This document shows positions 22,900 through 35,039 of a stretch of DNA of 64,000 nt, piece by piece. Position numbers and translations under genes: made by a program. Position 1 is the first letter of the stretch; the number at the start of each line of letters is the position of its first letter. The stretch comes from Dastarcus helophoroides (lineage: Eukaryota > Arthropoda > Insecta > Coleoptera > Bothrideridae): contig CM053328.1 of the NCBI GenBank assembly GCA_028583605.1, forward strand, positions 28,059,578 to 28,123,577. The letters run 5' to 3'. The notes under the pieces were generated by a model that was not told where the DNA came from, did not search any database, and saw only the letters and a program-made list of their open reading frames with translations.

Positions 22900-23740
22900 G
22901 AGATTTTTTACATTCATTTTTTTTTTCGAAAAGATTCTTAATTTCTAGAAATGTCTACTTTCCTTTAGAAGTTCGCATTTTTTTTTAAATATAACTATTT
23001 TTCTGAATATTGACTTTTTTTAAACACAAATCTCATGTAACATCGAACTGTTTCTGATTTGCCTTTTTCCCAAAATTTCGACTTCAACCGAAAATTCAAT
23101 TATCTGAAAATTTAGAATCTTTTGTGAAAATCTTTTATTTTTGAAGCTCGAACTAGTTTATCAAAATTTGTCCCATTTTTTAAATTTTACTTAAAATGAT
23201 TTTTTTAATTATCAATCAAAATCTTACCTCTAAAATTTCCAAATTTCCACTCTTTCTCGAAATGATTTTTTTTCTCAAAATTTTAACTTACAAACTCGAA
23301 ATGTTTTTAATTTTTTATTGCATAAAAACGGATTTTTTAGAATGTCAAATTTCTTCTTAAAATTCTAATTTCAAATATTTAATTTTGTATCTAAAATTTC
23401 GACTTTTTTTCTGCAAATTATCATTTGGTTTTTCAAAATTTAGACGTTCGGCCCAAAGTTTCGAGTTATTTCTTTAGATATTGAATCTATTTATTCTAAA
23501 TTTTTCCGCGACAGTTCGCTTTAAAAGTATTTTTTAATTAATATTTTCTTTTTCAAAATTACGTTTTTAAAACTTGAAAATTGGACAATTTTTTTTCCGA
23601 AAGATTTCAGTTTAAGCTGAAAATTATACTTCCTTCTAGCTTTAACTTTGCAATAAAAATTTCGGGGTTTTCAAGTAGTTTTATAAATTCCACGTTTTTC
23701 TTAAAATTTGAATTTTTTTCTGAAAAGTTAGAGTGTAACG
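22900..23740. repeat. cryptic AT-rich repeat, T-rich orientation
   Basis: TTTTTCTCAAAATTT, AATTTCGACTTTTT and similar words. This is the reverse orientation of the preceding large block. Confidence 0.55.
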
Positions 23741-24338
23741 GTGAAATCTAAAATTTCGGTTGTGCTGCAACCGAACCATCTAATAACGTAATGACTTGAA
23801 TACAAATTCTGAACTATTAATTAAACTTCGAAAATTATTAGCAGCTGCGGTTGCTTGGTGAGTTTTTCCACGGTAAAAATCCAAGGTATCTACAATACGA
23901 AGTAATCTAGAAATGAGAAATACCTTGAATTCTATTATCTAAATAATTTATAAACAAATTACAACTGATAATCGACAATATTATATACCAAATTATCGAA
24001 TTCCCATTAAGTGCATTTAATGAGAAAAAACTGTGATCGTAACTGGAAAATTCGAATACACCTGAATGATTAAACGGTGTAATTTCTAAAATAAACAAAA
24101 AAAAACGCATTCTTAACAATAGCTGGAATCTCTGTTGCTTATTGATCTGTTTGTATGTGTATTTTGTGTATATTGATTATTCAAAGAATAAATCACATGA
24201 GCATAGAATTTGAACAGAAAATTAGAATTCAAAAAAAAAGCAAAGAGCAAGAGTTTTAAGGTCAAATGACGTTATGGATATCAAATATGATTTTAGTCAT
24301 ACTGCTAATTTGACAAATTGATGTCACAATCAATTAGA
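23741..24338. other. no recognised feature
   Basis: Ordinary AT-rich sequence. Short minus-strand frames have no domain. Confidence 0.4.
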
Positions 24339-24346
24339 CTTTGGAC

Positions 24347-24591
24347 CAGTGGTCTCCAAAGCGGGGTTTATAGAAATTCTAAGGGTACACCACATTTCTT
24401 TTATTTTTTCTTTAATTGACATATTCTAAACATGACATGAAGATTTCATTTTACTCGTCAAAGTATTGTGGACATAACATAAAAGGTTTTGTAATGTATT
24501 TGTAGGCGCGAGCTCTTTTTTTAGTTGTTATTAGGGAGTATAATTATTTTTGTCATAAGGATACACCTCCAAAAACATTTGAAGGTCACTG
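24347..24591 (+). mobile_element. possible hAT MITE (245 bp)
   Basis: The left end CAGTGGTCTCCAAA and the inward-read right end CAGTGACCTTCAAA match at about 11 of 14 positions. The flanks CTTTGGAC and AGTTAGAC match at only 5 of 8, so the target duplication is weak. Confidence 0.35.
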
Positions 24592-24599
24592 AGTTAGAC

Positions 24600-26142
24600 A
24601 TTATGAATGAAATCATAACATTTGAAAAAAGTTCAACAAAAACTGTATTTAATGGGATGAAATTAGTCAGATAACACAAATATACTACCATACTAACAAT
24701 TATTGGATTATTAGAATAGGAATCTGTTTTAGAGGACAATTATTAGCCAAATTATTTATTCAGTTACACGATAAAAATTGACCATTTTTTGTTTTACATT
24801 ACATTAGTAAATATTTAAAATTCGATAGCATTCAAATAAGTAGAGCACCTTCTGTTATTGTTTATATTAGAATACAAAAGCGGGTCATGTTTTGTTATGA
24901 TACAATGCATTATTAAAAAAATACTCCAGAACTCAAGGCATTATTCAAATAAAATAATCAAAGAATCTCTAGTTTACTCAGGTTTAATATTGAACGGCAG
25001 CGCAAAAACTGGTTAAAATTATTATTTCTATGCATCAGTTAAATCTACTTTATTTAACCAGATTTTTTTAGTTACTACTCCAAGGAAGTGCGTATAAAAT
25101 TATTATTTTTCAATGTCTCGCTTTCTTGTTAGGACGTTAACTCAAAGCACATGTATGTACACATAGAGAACACGTGACGAGATTAATTCAATTTGTGGAT
25201 AATCCGCATGGAACCACACCATAAATTTGAAACGTGTGCCAATAATTATTTGATAAAATAGTTTAAAAAGTAGTCGCTCCATTAGATGATGTACTATTAC
25301 CGGCTGATACCTTTTAAGTGGCTGGTGATTGTATCATTAGAACCGTGAATAACCAATTTAGCAATGATCACGTAAATTAGTTGACACGTGAAATCAGCAC
25401 ACAGGATATCTTACACGAGGTTACAATTCTAACAAATAAATTTCAATTCAAATATTATAACTCTACATAGAAGCTGAGTATAACGCATACTACACCAATT
25501 TAAAAAAAATATATCCTGTGGTGGCGAATTATTCAACATGACTTCAATAAAAATAACCTAAGTGGATTTGGCCAATTTTTTAGTTTACATACTAATTTAT
25601 GAGATTGTAGACAACCTTGATGTGACATTAACACTGAGCAAATTGAGGGCAGACGAAACAATTTCCTCTAACAAGCTTTGATTCGCTCCCCTCAAATCAT
25701 TTTTCCGACGACATACTGAAGGTTTATTTTGTAGGTTATAGACCTCTCGTGCAATAACAATCGTGGTTAATGAGGGAGAAACAAAATTCAAACGGTTCAA
25801 CGCTTTTTTTATCTTCCTTCTGTAATGTTAAAGCTTCAAAGATCATGAATTCCTGGTTTTTAATGACGCCTTATCGCAGTTTATTTCTTCAGTAAACAAA
25901 TTCGAGTCGTGTTAAACGTGACAGATTCCAGAAATAAATATTTTTTTAATAAATAGTCCTTTATGTTTTAAAATTAAGCGATAAAACAATGGAAAAGTTT
26001 GAATTGTGTATTAACCAACGGATTACCATTTACCACATCGGTGCCTATTTCACTATTTACGATAATCAGAATAATTTGATGACTACGATTGATAATGCCA
26101 TTTCTGCTGGAGAAATTATCACAACGTTTTCAGATTTCAAAT
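24600..26142. other. no recognised feature
   Basis: Mixed AT-rich DNA. The minus-strand frame at 25597-25800 (67 codons) has reasonable amino-acid variety but no recognisable domain and no splice support. Confidence 0.4.
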
Positions 26143-26150
26143 GGCTAGAT

Positions 26151-27841
26151 TAGGGATGTAACTAGTCTCTGGACGTAACGAATGTTGTTGGTTTTCCCAC
26201 ATTCGCGAATGCGAATATTCATTTCCAACACTTGTGAATACGAATGCGAATATTGGCTTTTGCACTGGCACTTAAAAAATATTGTGAGAAAAATCGAAAT
26301 TTTCAAAATAAAACAAATTTGGAGAGAAAAACCCAGTTTCTCGTACAATTTTTATTTTCATTTAAATTTTGTCATAATCTCGAAATTTACAAGAAATATT
26401 TTTCTCTAAATTTCGTAGAAATACTATTCCCAAAATTGTTGTGTTTTTCGCAAAAGTTTAATGCAATTCTAAAAAAATAAACGAATTTTGATAAAAAGTC
26501 GAATTTTGGACAAAAAGCTCAATGTTAAATAGAAAAAGGCCGAAATTTCTATGAATATTTAAGAATTTCAGTACAGTCCAATTTTGAGAGAAAGAAGAAA
26601 AATTTTTGAGTTCATACTTAAAATTCTACTTTCTCAAAACTCGACTTTATAGTCGTAATTAAGAAAAAGACGAATTAAAATTAAAAAAAAATGATTTGGA
26701 ATAAAGTGGGAATTTTCAGGAAATCAATTTAATATGAAAACCTGACCTTTTGAAAAAATTTGAAAATATAAAAATTTAGAGAAAGATACGATTTTCGAGG
26801 TAAAAATCGAAAGTTCCAAATATCCAAACAGATTTTGGAAAAAATGAAAATTTCGAGGAAAATATCGATATTTTGAGAAAAAGATCGAACTTTTGAGAAA
26901 AAAGTCGATGTTTTAAGAAAAAGAGTCGAAATTTCTGGATTCAATATTTATTTTTTAACGGCTGCCTTAGTGAAGGACAAGCTAACCTCTGCCCCACTGT
27001 GACGTCAGAAAATATCCACTATTGACTTAATAGTCGAAATTTTGAGAAAATAAGTTTTCTGGAATTCTTGTCTAATAAAAATTCAACACTTTCAAGTAAG
27101 TATTATTCCAGATATTTTTACTTTTTTATCAAAATATCTATCAAATTTCTAGAAAAAAGCAAAGTTTGATATAAAGTCGAAATTTGCAGAAAGACGAATT
27201 TAAAAAAAATTGAAATTTTCAGAAAAAGTAAAATTTTGAGAAATGACGAAATTTTGAAGAAAGAAAAACGACGAATTTTGAGATAAAGATTCGAAATTTG
27301 GAAAAACTCAGATTTGGATAATAGAGCTCGAATTCTAGGATAAATTCGAAATGTCCAAAGAAAAAGAGAAATTTTGTGAAAAAGACGGAGTTTTGGAAAA
27401 AAGTCGAAATTTCGAGATAAGATCGAACTTTCAAATTTCGATATAACGTCGAAATTTCAAAGAAAGGAACAAATGAACATTTCTGAAAAAGGGTCCCCTA
27501 GTTGAGAATATAAATTTTCAGTTGATTGTGTGAACCAGGCGAGAGCAAACGCCCTACTGCCCTATTTTAGCTAATGAGAAAGAAAATTAAAAAAGAAGAG
27601 ATGGAAGAAAGAAAAAAAAAGGGAATTAAAAAATACTTTTTATTAGGCGGGACTAGATAATTACCGCATTAGTTGTTAGGTACACTATCAATGGACCCCC
27701 AAACTCATGATACAGATACCTCAAAGGTCCATGAACCCCAGTTTAAGAAACCCTTGCCTTAGCAGCTGCATTGTTATTCCATAAATAATTTCCCGTTTTA
27801 TTGCCAAATACATTCGCATGCGAATATTCGTTACATCACTA
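26151..27841 (+). mobile_element. non-autonomous hAT element with cryptic-repeat interior (1.7 kb)
   Basis: The ends are TAGGGATGTAAC and, read inward from the right, TAGTGATGTAAC. The flanking 8-mers GGCTAGAT (26143-26150) and GTCTAGAT (27842-27849) match at 7 of 8. Subterminal words CGCGAATGCGAATATTC and CGCATGCGAATATTCG form a further inverted pair. About 26280-27480 is cryptic AT-rich repeat with two landmarks, CCCCACTGTGACGTCAG at 26992-27008 and TTCAGTTGATTGTG at 27507-27522. Both landmarks recur in the elements at 44657 and 59088. No transposase is present. Confidence 0.8.
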
Positions 27842-27849
27842 GTCTAGAT

Positions 27850-28720
27850 ACTGCTCTACTCAAGTGGTATGAGCTAACAACAACCAGAGGTCGCAATCCC
27901 TAGCAGATGAATCTCGTTCTGATCGTACATCAACATGGGCGAAGGTAGAAGACATTGAAGAAATCAGTAATAGGAAATCGTTAATGACAAAAAGCTCCTT
28001 CAAGAACTACCACATTGTTTTGAAAGCTAGGTTGTTCTTACCGTTCACTAGATATCTTTCTTCATATTTAACAATTCTAAATGGTTCCTGATTAAAACGA
28101 TCCACATTTACTTGTCGGAAGTCCAACTGCATATCCCATAATTAATGTCAATTTTAATCCTATTTATTCAAACGTTAGTCTAGACTGCTCGATATCCGAC
28201 AACTTCGACATCTGCATTGGTAATTGGTAAAGAAAACTTTCTTCTGTTTGGCTTGGCGAAAGTAGGACAGATAAATGCGCATCAGTTTATATCTTTCGAC
28301 AGTTGACCGCAACACTATTCGAAACCGTTCAGACTGTTTATAATTAATGAACAGCCTAACGGATAATCCATTCCTGTTACTAACTTCTCACGAATAGAAA
28401 AAGATATGTGTTTATAAATCAAGAAAGTGCAGCTTTTACTCTGCCGTGACGTAGCAGTTCTTTGAACTTAAGGTGATAAAGCTCAATTGATACCGTATAT
28501 GTATGTGAATCGTTGATTCTTATGATTGTTGAAACTTTCTATATTCTACATATCAAATAAATGTAAAATGTATTTTATCTTTCGTTCAGTGACGGCTGAT
28601 GCAGGGAGGGCTATGGGGCACTGTCCTTCTGATAAATCAATCAAGAGATAATACTCGCTCTAACTCTGAGCCTAATTGAAAAGTCGCAGTTTGTTGGCAC
28701 CTAGGTCTGCATCTGACATA
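27850..28720. other. no gene; hAT-like end at about 28589-28630
   Basis: CAGTGACGGCTGATGCAGGG at 28589 followed by GGGCTATGGGG looks like the left end of another hAT family. It may have been cut off when the mariner-like element inserted at 28721. Otherwise nothing is recognised. Confidence 0.35.
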
Positions 28721-29478
28721 CAGTGTGGAAGAGCCAAGTGGAATAAATTCCGTATCTCAGTTATTCTACAAATTTACAAAAAATAATATCAATTTTCAAT
28801 AACAAAATACAAATCTAATATTTCCATTTAATAAAATAAAAAACCATACTTAATGTAGGAGATGTTCAATTGTGAATAAAAATGTATCCTGACATTATTC
28901 AACATCTCTGGTGTCACCGAAGCAATCACAAGCCTTATTCTTGCTCGTAAGGCAGCTACGTCGAGGGGTTTGGTTTTATACATTGTACATTTCACATAAC
29001 CCCATAAATCCAGAGGCGTCAGGTGTGGTGATCGTGGTGGCCATTGTACCGTACCTTGTCTCCCTATCCATCAATTTGGAAATGTAAAATCGAGATACAG
29101 TGGAAACCGGATATAACGACATCGTTTACAACGATCGGTTATTACGACGAAATGACAAGGTCCCGGCTGAATATCTATATGAACACTTACATAAATATAC
29201 CGTCTATAACAACATCGGATAAAACGTCATATCGCTTAAAACGACGAAATTTATCGAAATTGTTCGGTTATAACGACCAACCACCATACATCATATCGCT
29301 TAAAGCAATGAAGCATTATTTTAAACCTTATTATATTCTATGAACGATTGTTTTGTCTCTCGTCCGCGTCCCTTGACTTTTGACTTTGCGTATTTAGGGC
29401 GTCATTTGACAGTTCATACGTATCATCGTGTCATTGTTTTTATTAATTTTGGTTTTGATCGTGTATTTTAACGTCACT

Positions 29479-31019
29479 ATGTTGCAAAAAAAGAGGAAGG
29501 TGTTTAATATAGAAGAACAATCACACATTATATGGAGATTAGAAAATGGCAAGTCTAATGGCGAAATTGCAAAAGAATGTGGACTCTCACACTCCACCTT
29601 ATCAACAATTTGGAAGAATAAGGATAAAATAAAAGCTCTTTTTGAAAACAATTCTTTGAAAATTAAACGATCAAGGGCATCTATTTATAAAGTTATAGAA
29701 GAAGCTTTATTAAAATGGTTTCAACACCAGAGAGCAAATAACATCCCAACAAGTGGTCCGATCCTGCAACAAAAAGCCAACGATTTCGCTCGGCTTATGG
29801 GAAAAGAAAATTTTGATTGCTCATCATCTTGGATACAACGTTTCCGTCCTTGTCATAATATTGTGGCAGGAAAAATTTGTGGTGAAGCTGCTGGTGTTCC
29901 TGAAGATGTGACGGACGAGTGGCTATCTCATAAGTGGCCTGCACTGTGCGAAGAATACAAGCCAGAGAAAATCTTTAATGCGGTTGAAACTGCACTGTTT
30001 CTTAACTTGACCCCTAATAAGACGTTTAAATTCAAAGAGGAACAATGCAAGGGTGGGAAGTTGTCTAAAGCAAGAATTACAGTATTGGTTGCTGTGAATA
30101 TAACTGAATCGTCTAAACAAAAAATTTTAGTAATCGGAAAAGCTAAAAAACCGTATTGTTTTAAGAACATTTATTCATTACCTGTAACATACGAAAACAA
30201 CACTAGGTCTTGGATGACATCATAGATTTTTGAAAAATGGCTTCGAAACTGGGATGCACAATTGAAATCAAAAGGTAACAAAATTAAACTTCTCTTAGAA
30301 GACAACTGTCCTGCTCACCATGTTGTTCCCAATCTAAAATGCATAAAACTTGTCTTTTAGCTACACTCTGTCACCCATGGACCAAGGAGTGCTAAAAGCT
30401 CTAGAAACACAGTATAGAAAACTTCAAGTGCTGCAAATGCTTCAGAATGTTGAAAACGGCGAAAATACAAAAAGTATTAGCATTATGGATGCAATTCTAA
30501 CATCAGAAGCTTGGGAAAAGAGAACACAGACCACTACAGTCAACTGCTTTCGCCATGCAGTTTTCAGATCTTTCTGCATCAGCAGAAGAGGACGATGATG
30601 ATATTCCGCTTGCAAGACGACTTCAGTCTCCAACAGACAAAGAGGACAACGTACCTCTAGCTCAATTGGCTGCTCAGTTAGCCACAGAACCAAGAATTGA
30701 AATAGAGGAGTTCATAGGAATAGATGACAATGTTGCCGTGTGTGCCCCAGTTAGTAATGAAGAGATTTTAGCAGAAATCGAAAGTAATTACAACACTGAC
30801 GAACAGAACGAAGATCAACTCGAGCAGTTTCAACCAACAACACTATGCGAGGCTATTAACGCTATCACAACTTTACAAAAATTTATCGCTTTTAACAAAG
30901 AGTTTAATTCTGATGTTAACCAAGAATTATTAATGAAAATGAAACGTAAAATCCAAAATACATTTGAAACTCAAATTAAGAAAAAACAGACCAACATGAC
31001 CGATTACTTTAAAAATTAA
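29479..31019 (+). pseudogene. Tigger/jerky-type (CENP-B) transposase, inactivated
   Basis: The best start is the ATG at 29479 (MLQKKRKVFNIEEQSHIIW). Residues 1-55 form a CENP-B N-terminal helix-turn-helix. About 70-135 is the second DNA-binding domain (NNIPTSGPILQQKANDFARL, then SSSWIQRF). After that comes the DDE_1 catalytic core. The first catalytic Asp is replaced: IFNAVETALF has Val at 29983-29985. A stop TAG at 30223-30225 follows SWMTS. The frame continues to LLLEDNCPAHH (second Asp present), shifts near 30350 to SPMDQGVLKALE (third Asp present), and shifts again near 30560 into an acidic tail ending MTDYFKN at 31019. The coding is otherwise well preserved, so loss is fairly recent. Confidence 0.85.
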
Positions 31020-31184
31020 TTGTACGCAAGTAACGTATTTTTAAAATAATTTTCTTTTCATTTTTTTTTAATTTTATTTGCATACTAGTTCTTACAGCGA
31101 ATACCTATTTATTACGTTTATTTAAATTAAATACATACATAATATGCACATTCATATTGCATATTCAAATTATGTACATATATA

Positions 31185-31456
31185 CAGTTGAAACCAGATA
31201 TAACGACATTGAAGGGACCATAAATTACGGACGCTGTAACCGGTAGTTGTTATAAGCAATATAACTGGCAGTACAGTTAGCTTTTAAAATAATCGCCAGG
31301 ACCTTACCATTTAGTCGCAATAACCGATGCGTCATTGTAAACGATGTCGCTATATCCGGTTTTGACTGCGCTTATGTATATTGCTTATAACAACTACCGC
31401 TTCTAGCGTCCGTAATTATATGGTCCCTTCAGTGTCGTTATGTCCGGTTTCGACTA
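31185..31456. repeat. inverted repeat enclosing the Tigger right end
   Basis: 31185-31270 (CAGTTGAAACCAGATATAAC, then GAAGGGACCATA, GGACGCT, GTTGTTATAAGCAATATA) pairs with the reverse complement of 31371-31456. Between the arms lies the reverse complement of the element's own left 70 bp. TA precedes 31185 and follows 31456, so this block alone has the form of a 272-bp MITE. Confidence 0.75.
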
Positions 31457-32726
31457 TATTTCCGGACATTGACTTAATAGTGTGACGGTGCTCCATCTTG
31501 TTGGAACAATATTACATTTGCTGGAACGTGTGTATCTTCTTGAGTTGGCTATAAGTTTACCGAAGCTGGTACCATGTTGTTTTGGAGCAATGCTAAATAA
31601 TTACCTACATTTAAATTTCCATCAATGAAAAATGGACCAATGACATCATCTCCAATAATCCCTGCCCCCAAACATTAACTTTTTCAGGGTTCTGTGTATG
31701 CACTTCTTTCATCCAGTAGGGATTTTCACTAGCCCAATGGCGACGGTTTTGATGATTTATATGAGCCTGAAGAGTAAAAGTGGACGATATGTTTTTTTAT
31801 TTGGATGACATTATTATCTAATCTTTGCATCATTTGGTCACAAAAATGAGTTCTTCTATCAAAATCGTCATCAACGAGCTCTTGATATGGTATCAGTTTA
31901 TAAGGATGCATTTTATTTTCTTTCAGTACACGAATAATCGAGGAATGACTAAAGTTCAGTGATGGAGCTACTTGTCGACTTGAAGAATGTGGATTTTCTT
32001 GAAACTCATTCATTATTTCCAATTTAGTATCATTAGTTAATGCACTGGAAGGTTCTTTTTTAGCTTTCGTACATGTCCATGTTCCTGAAAATGCTTCTCG
32101 ATTTTACCAATTGTACCTTGGGATATAGGCGATAAATCAGGAAATTTCTGTTGAAATAGACGAATGACTTCGGCTCTATCTCCATAAACGATCATTTGAA
32201 AACTTATTATTTTATGCATTTCTGTTAAATGATCCATCTTAAATTTTCAAAATATGCAAAAAGATAACTGAAGCACAATACTGACCACTGTTTAATCCTC
32301 TCACAGTTTTAGGAAGTTACTGGGATGTTTTCGACAAAAAGTACAACTGACTCTGATACGGTTGATAAGTTTTTACGTTGCCTTTTTTACAAAATCAAAA
32401 AAGGGTATCGAAATAGTTTTTAGTCCCTTTATGATTATCGAGGACGAGCCGCTATTCGTTATTATTTTAGAAAATTTCATGTGATTGATAAATTATTTTT
32501 TTTATTGTTCATTTTTTTTAAATAAATCTAGCAACCATGACAATTTTGAATAGAGAATGAAAAGACGTTTCAAATGAGGTATAACAAGCCCCTACTTCCA
32601 ATTAAAAAATTAGGGGTTGAGACGGTAACTCGAAGAAGGTTGCACCTTAGGATGAAATGTTTGCGATGCAGGATGTTATCTTATAATCTAAAATTGACCT
32701 GTCACGGGATTTTTCATAAATATGTA

Positions 32727-34989
32727 CCGGGTGAACAACTAAGGAAGGACGCCGGCTACATCTCAGCAACGAACCATCCCACAGTTTTGAGAAAAAAATT
32801 TCAATGAGAAAAGTAGCCCTGAAAAATTTCTGGAAAATATTTTTGAGGTTCTAAAATGACCGCTAGGTGGCGTAATACGTGAAGCTAAATAGAAAATTAG
32901 GATTTTCTCGAAATTTTGCTTAGTTAAGGTATATTGAAAATGCATGCATTGTAATCCTAGAATAGTTTCAATATGTTTTTGTTCTACACTCTTTCTTCTA
33001 TCTCTAAAAATAAAGTGGTGGGAGAGACATCGAAAAAAAAATTTAAATACCATTTACTTCAGTTAGCCTCAATAAAATTTAACAAATTTAGTCTTATAGA
33101 AAGAGTATTATTTAGTCAATCGAAAGCACTTTCATATGTTTTTATTTTAAAATTATTGTCGTTGCTACAGCGCATTATAGAAAATGGTAACATATTTCGC
33201 CGTTTTTCCAAATAAAATTAAATAGGAAAGGTATGTCACTTTTGATATCTTAAAATAGAGAATTGAAAGCCCTAGATATCAATGAAAACCGCAACTCGAT
33301 ATCTTTCATTTAACCGGAGATATTGGCAAATAAAATTTCAGTAACGTAAAAGCTTGATGACGTTTACCATTTAGAATACGAAATCAGAGGAGGTTTAAAA
33401 TTTGTCTTACATAATATAAAAATAAGTAATTAACATACCTATAATGATCTAATAGTAATAACAGTGAATAATGTAAAAAAATTAACCAAAGAAACAATCT
33501 AATATTCAAAAAAAAGTAAAAAAAAAGACACTGCATTAAATTAAAAATGTTAAATTAATATCCTCTGTTGACTGGAGCCCTAGATGTTCAAACTGATTGC
33601 AGCCCATCATTTTCATGCAGTGAATCCTCTGACGAATGAACAACACTGCAATTTCAACTTTTACCATTCACCATTCTACCCCTCTAAATATTGTTTCTTA
33701 TTCTTTCGATCATGCCCTTTCTTTTGTAGGCTTGTTGGCAAAAACAAGGTCTTCTATTCGCCTGACAAATAAAAATCAAGGCAAGTCAGATCTGGGGACC
33801 TGGATGGCCAAGAAAATTGACTTCCACTTCCCATCTACCTGCCACGTGGGCCTGGTTTTGAACGATCGTTCAGCATACCCCCAAGTCATTAGCTATTGTT
33901 GTAGCACTTAAATAAGGATTAAATTCCACATATTCTAAAACATTTATAATATTTTGCTCGATGCTACCTCTACGTTATCTTCTGAACATAGCAACATGCA
34001 CATTTCCCGTGGTGCGTATGCCATGTATCAGTCGAAGAAAAACTCTTTCACTTTGATTACGTTTTTGCACGCATAGAGTTAGCAGCATCACTTGCATTTT
34101 CATGCATTCGAAATAAATGGTTAGGTAGCATGTCAAATGCTTCTTCATTTGTTTAAATCTTTTTAATTTTAAAAATTGAAATATAAATCTTGTTTCCTGA
34201 AACCAATTTTTTATTTTATAAAGAAAAAAGCGGAAATAACAATTCAGTTAGAAGAGCAGCTAGTAAACACATTTGCAACGTTAAGGATTTGCACTTTTTT
34301 ATTTCATTTTGGCAGTTTACTTTTTTCAAGGGCCACTTTACCAGTTTTGTAGACAAACTCTGTGATTATTTATAACTTAAACTTTGTTTGTCAACATCTT
34401 CGGTTAGACAAGATATCGAGTTGCGATTTTTATTGATATTTAGGGCTTTTAATTCTCTATTTTGAGATATCCAAATCGACATATCATTCTATTTAATTGG
34501 TTTTTAGAAAAACGGCGAAATTTGTTACCATTTTATATAACGCACTATAGCAGCGACAATAATTTTAAAATAAAAAACGTGAAAGTGCCGTCGATATACT
34601 AAATAGCACTCTTTCTATAAAGACTAAATTTGTTAAATTTCCTTAAGGCTAACTGAAGTAAATGATATTTAAAAAAAATTTTTTTCTACGTCTCCCCACC
34701 ACTTTATTTTTAAAGACAGAACAAAAAGTGTAAAGCAAAACAAATCGAAAATATTCTAGGATTACAATGCATGTATTTTCCATATACCTTAATTAGGCAA
34801 AATTTCGAGAAAATCCTAATTTTCTATTCGGTCTTACCTATTAAGCCACCTAGCGGTCATTTTAGAACTTCAAAAATATTTTCCAGCGATTTTTGAGGGC
34901 CACTTTTCTTAGTGACATGTTTTCCCCAAAGCTGTAGAGTGATTCGTTGCTGAGATATAGCCGGCGTCCTTTCTTAGTTGGCCACCCGG
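32727..34989 (-). mobile_element. mariner-like element X with about 600-bp inverted arms
   Basis: TA at 32725-32726 and 34990-34991. The ends read inward CCGGGTGAACAACTAAGG and CCGGGTGGCCAACTAAGA. The arms 32727-33333 and 34382-34989 are reverse complements over their whole length, with scattered differences and small indels. The interior (about 33350-34370) keeps pieces of a transposase on the minus strand. It sits in the 5' terminal repeat of M1, which it splits. Long diverged arms point to an old internally deleted derivative. Confidence 0.82.
33740..34165 (-). pseudogene. remnant mariner-like transposase inside X
   Basis: The minus strand from about 34165 gives a degraded N-terminal region with readable pieces KRVFLRLIHGIRTTGNVHV and NVLEYVEFNPYLSATTIAND. 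It then jumps to FSWPSRSPDLTCLDFYLSG at about 33760-33815, the motif around the third catalytic Asp. The central catalytic domain is deleted, and stops and frameshifts are frequent. The layout is the same superfamily as M1 but a different sequence. Confidence 0.6.
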
Positions 34990-35039
34990 TACAATAACTA
35001 AGATATTGAATTTATTCCATTTGGCTGTTCCACACTGTA

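Larger units (their letters stand above)
29098..31456 (+). mobile_element. Tigger/pogo element inserted in M1
   Basis: TA flanks at 29096-29097 and 31457-31458. The left end is CAGTGGAAACCGGATATAAC and the right end read inward is TAGTCGAAACCGGACATAAC. Between them lies a CENP-B-like transposase in plus orientation. Subterminal DNA (29098-29320) is full of TATAACGAC-type words. The right terminus is composite. The sequence complementary to the left 70 bp lies at about 31285-31368, inside a second, outer inverted pair (31185-31270 with 31371-31456). Confidence 0.85.
28828..32237 (-). pseudogene. mariner-like transposase of M1, interrupted
   Basis: Two blocks on the minus strand. 32237 down to 31459 starts MDHLTEMHK and carries the helix-turn-helix part (RAEVIRLFQQKFPDLSP, SLNFSHSSIIRVLKENKMHP), then NPYWMKEVHTQNPEKVNVW, IGPFFIDGNLN and FQQDGAPSHY. 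29097 down to 28828 continues YLDFTFPN, WPPRSPHLTPLDLWGYVK and a C-terminal tail. This resembles the insect transposases often annotated DUF4817/Tc1-mariner. Damage includes a frameshift near 32035, a frameshift and stops near 31730, several further stop codons, His in place of the expected third catalytic Asp (SPH), and interruption by Tigger. It is dead. Confidence 0.78.
28721..35037 (-). mobile_element. mariner-like element M1, split by two nested insertions
   Basis: The ends are CAGTGTGGAAGAGCCAAGTG at 28721 and, read inward from 35037, CAGTGTGGAACAGCCAAATG. Each is flanked by TA (28719-28720 and 35038-35039). Removing the Tigger insert (29098-31456) and the long-armed insert (32727-34989), each with one TA copy, leaves about 1.69 kb with one transposase frame on the minus strand. 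At both junctions the host sequence rejoins exactly: VRK|YLDF in the protein for Tigger, and ATATG-TA-CAATAAC in the terminal repeat for the other. TA duplication and the protein place it in the Tc1/mariner superfamily. M2 at 36065-36693 is a deletion derivative. Confidence 0.85.

Noticed and set aside
10860..23740. Many open frames of 60-130 codons rich in K, N, F, I and S
   Set aside because: They lie in the cryptic AT-rich repeat, occur on both strands, and reflect scarce stop codons in GAAATTTTCG words. None has domain-like sequence or splice support.
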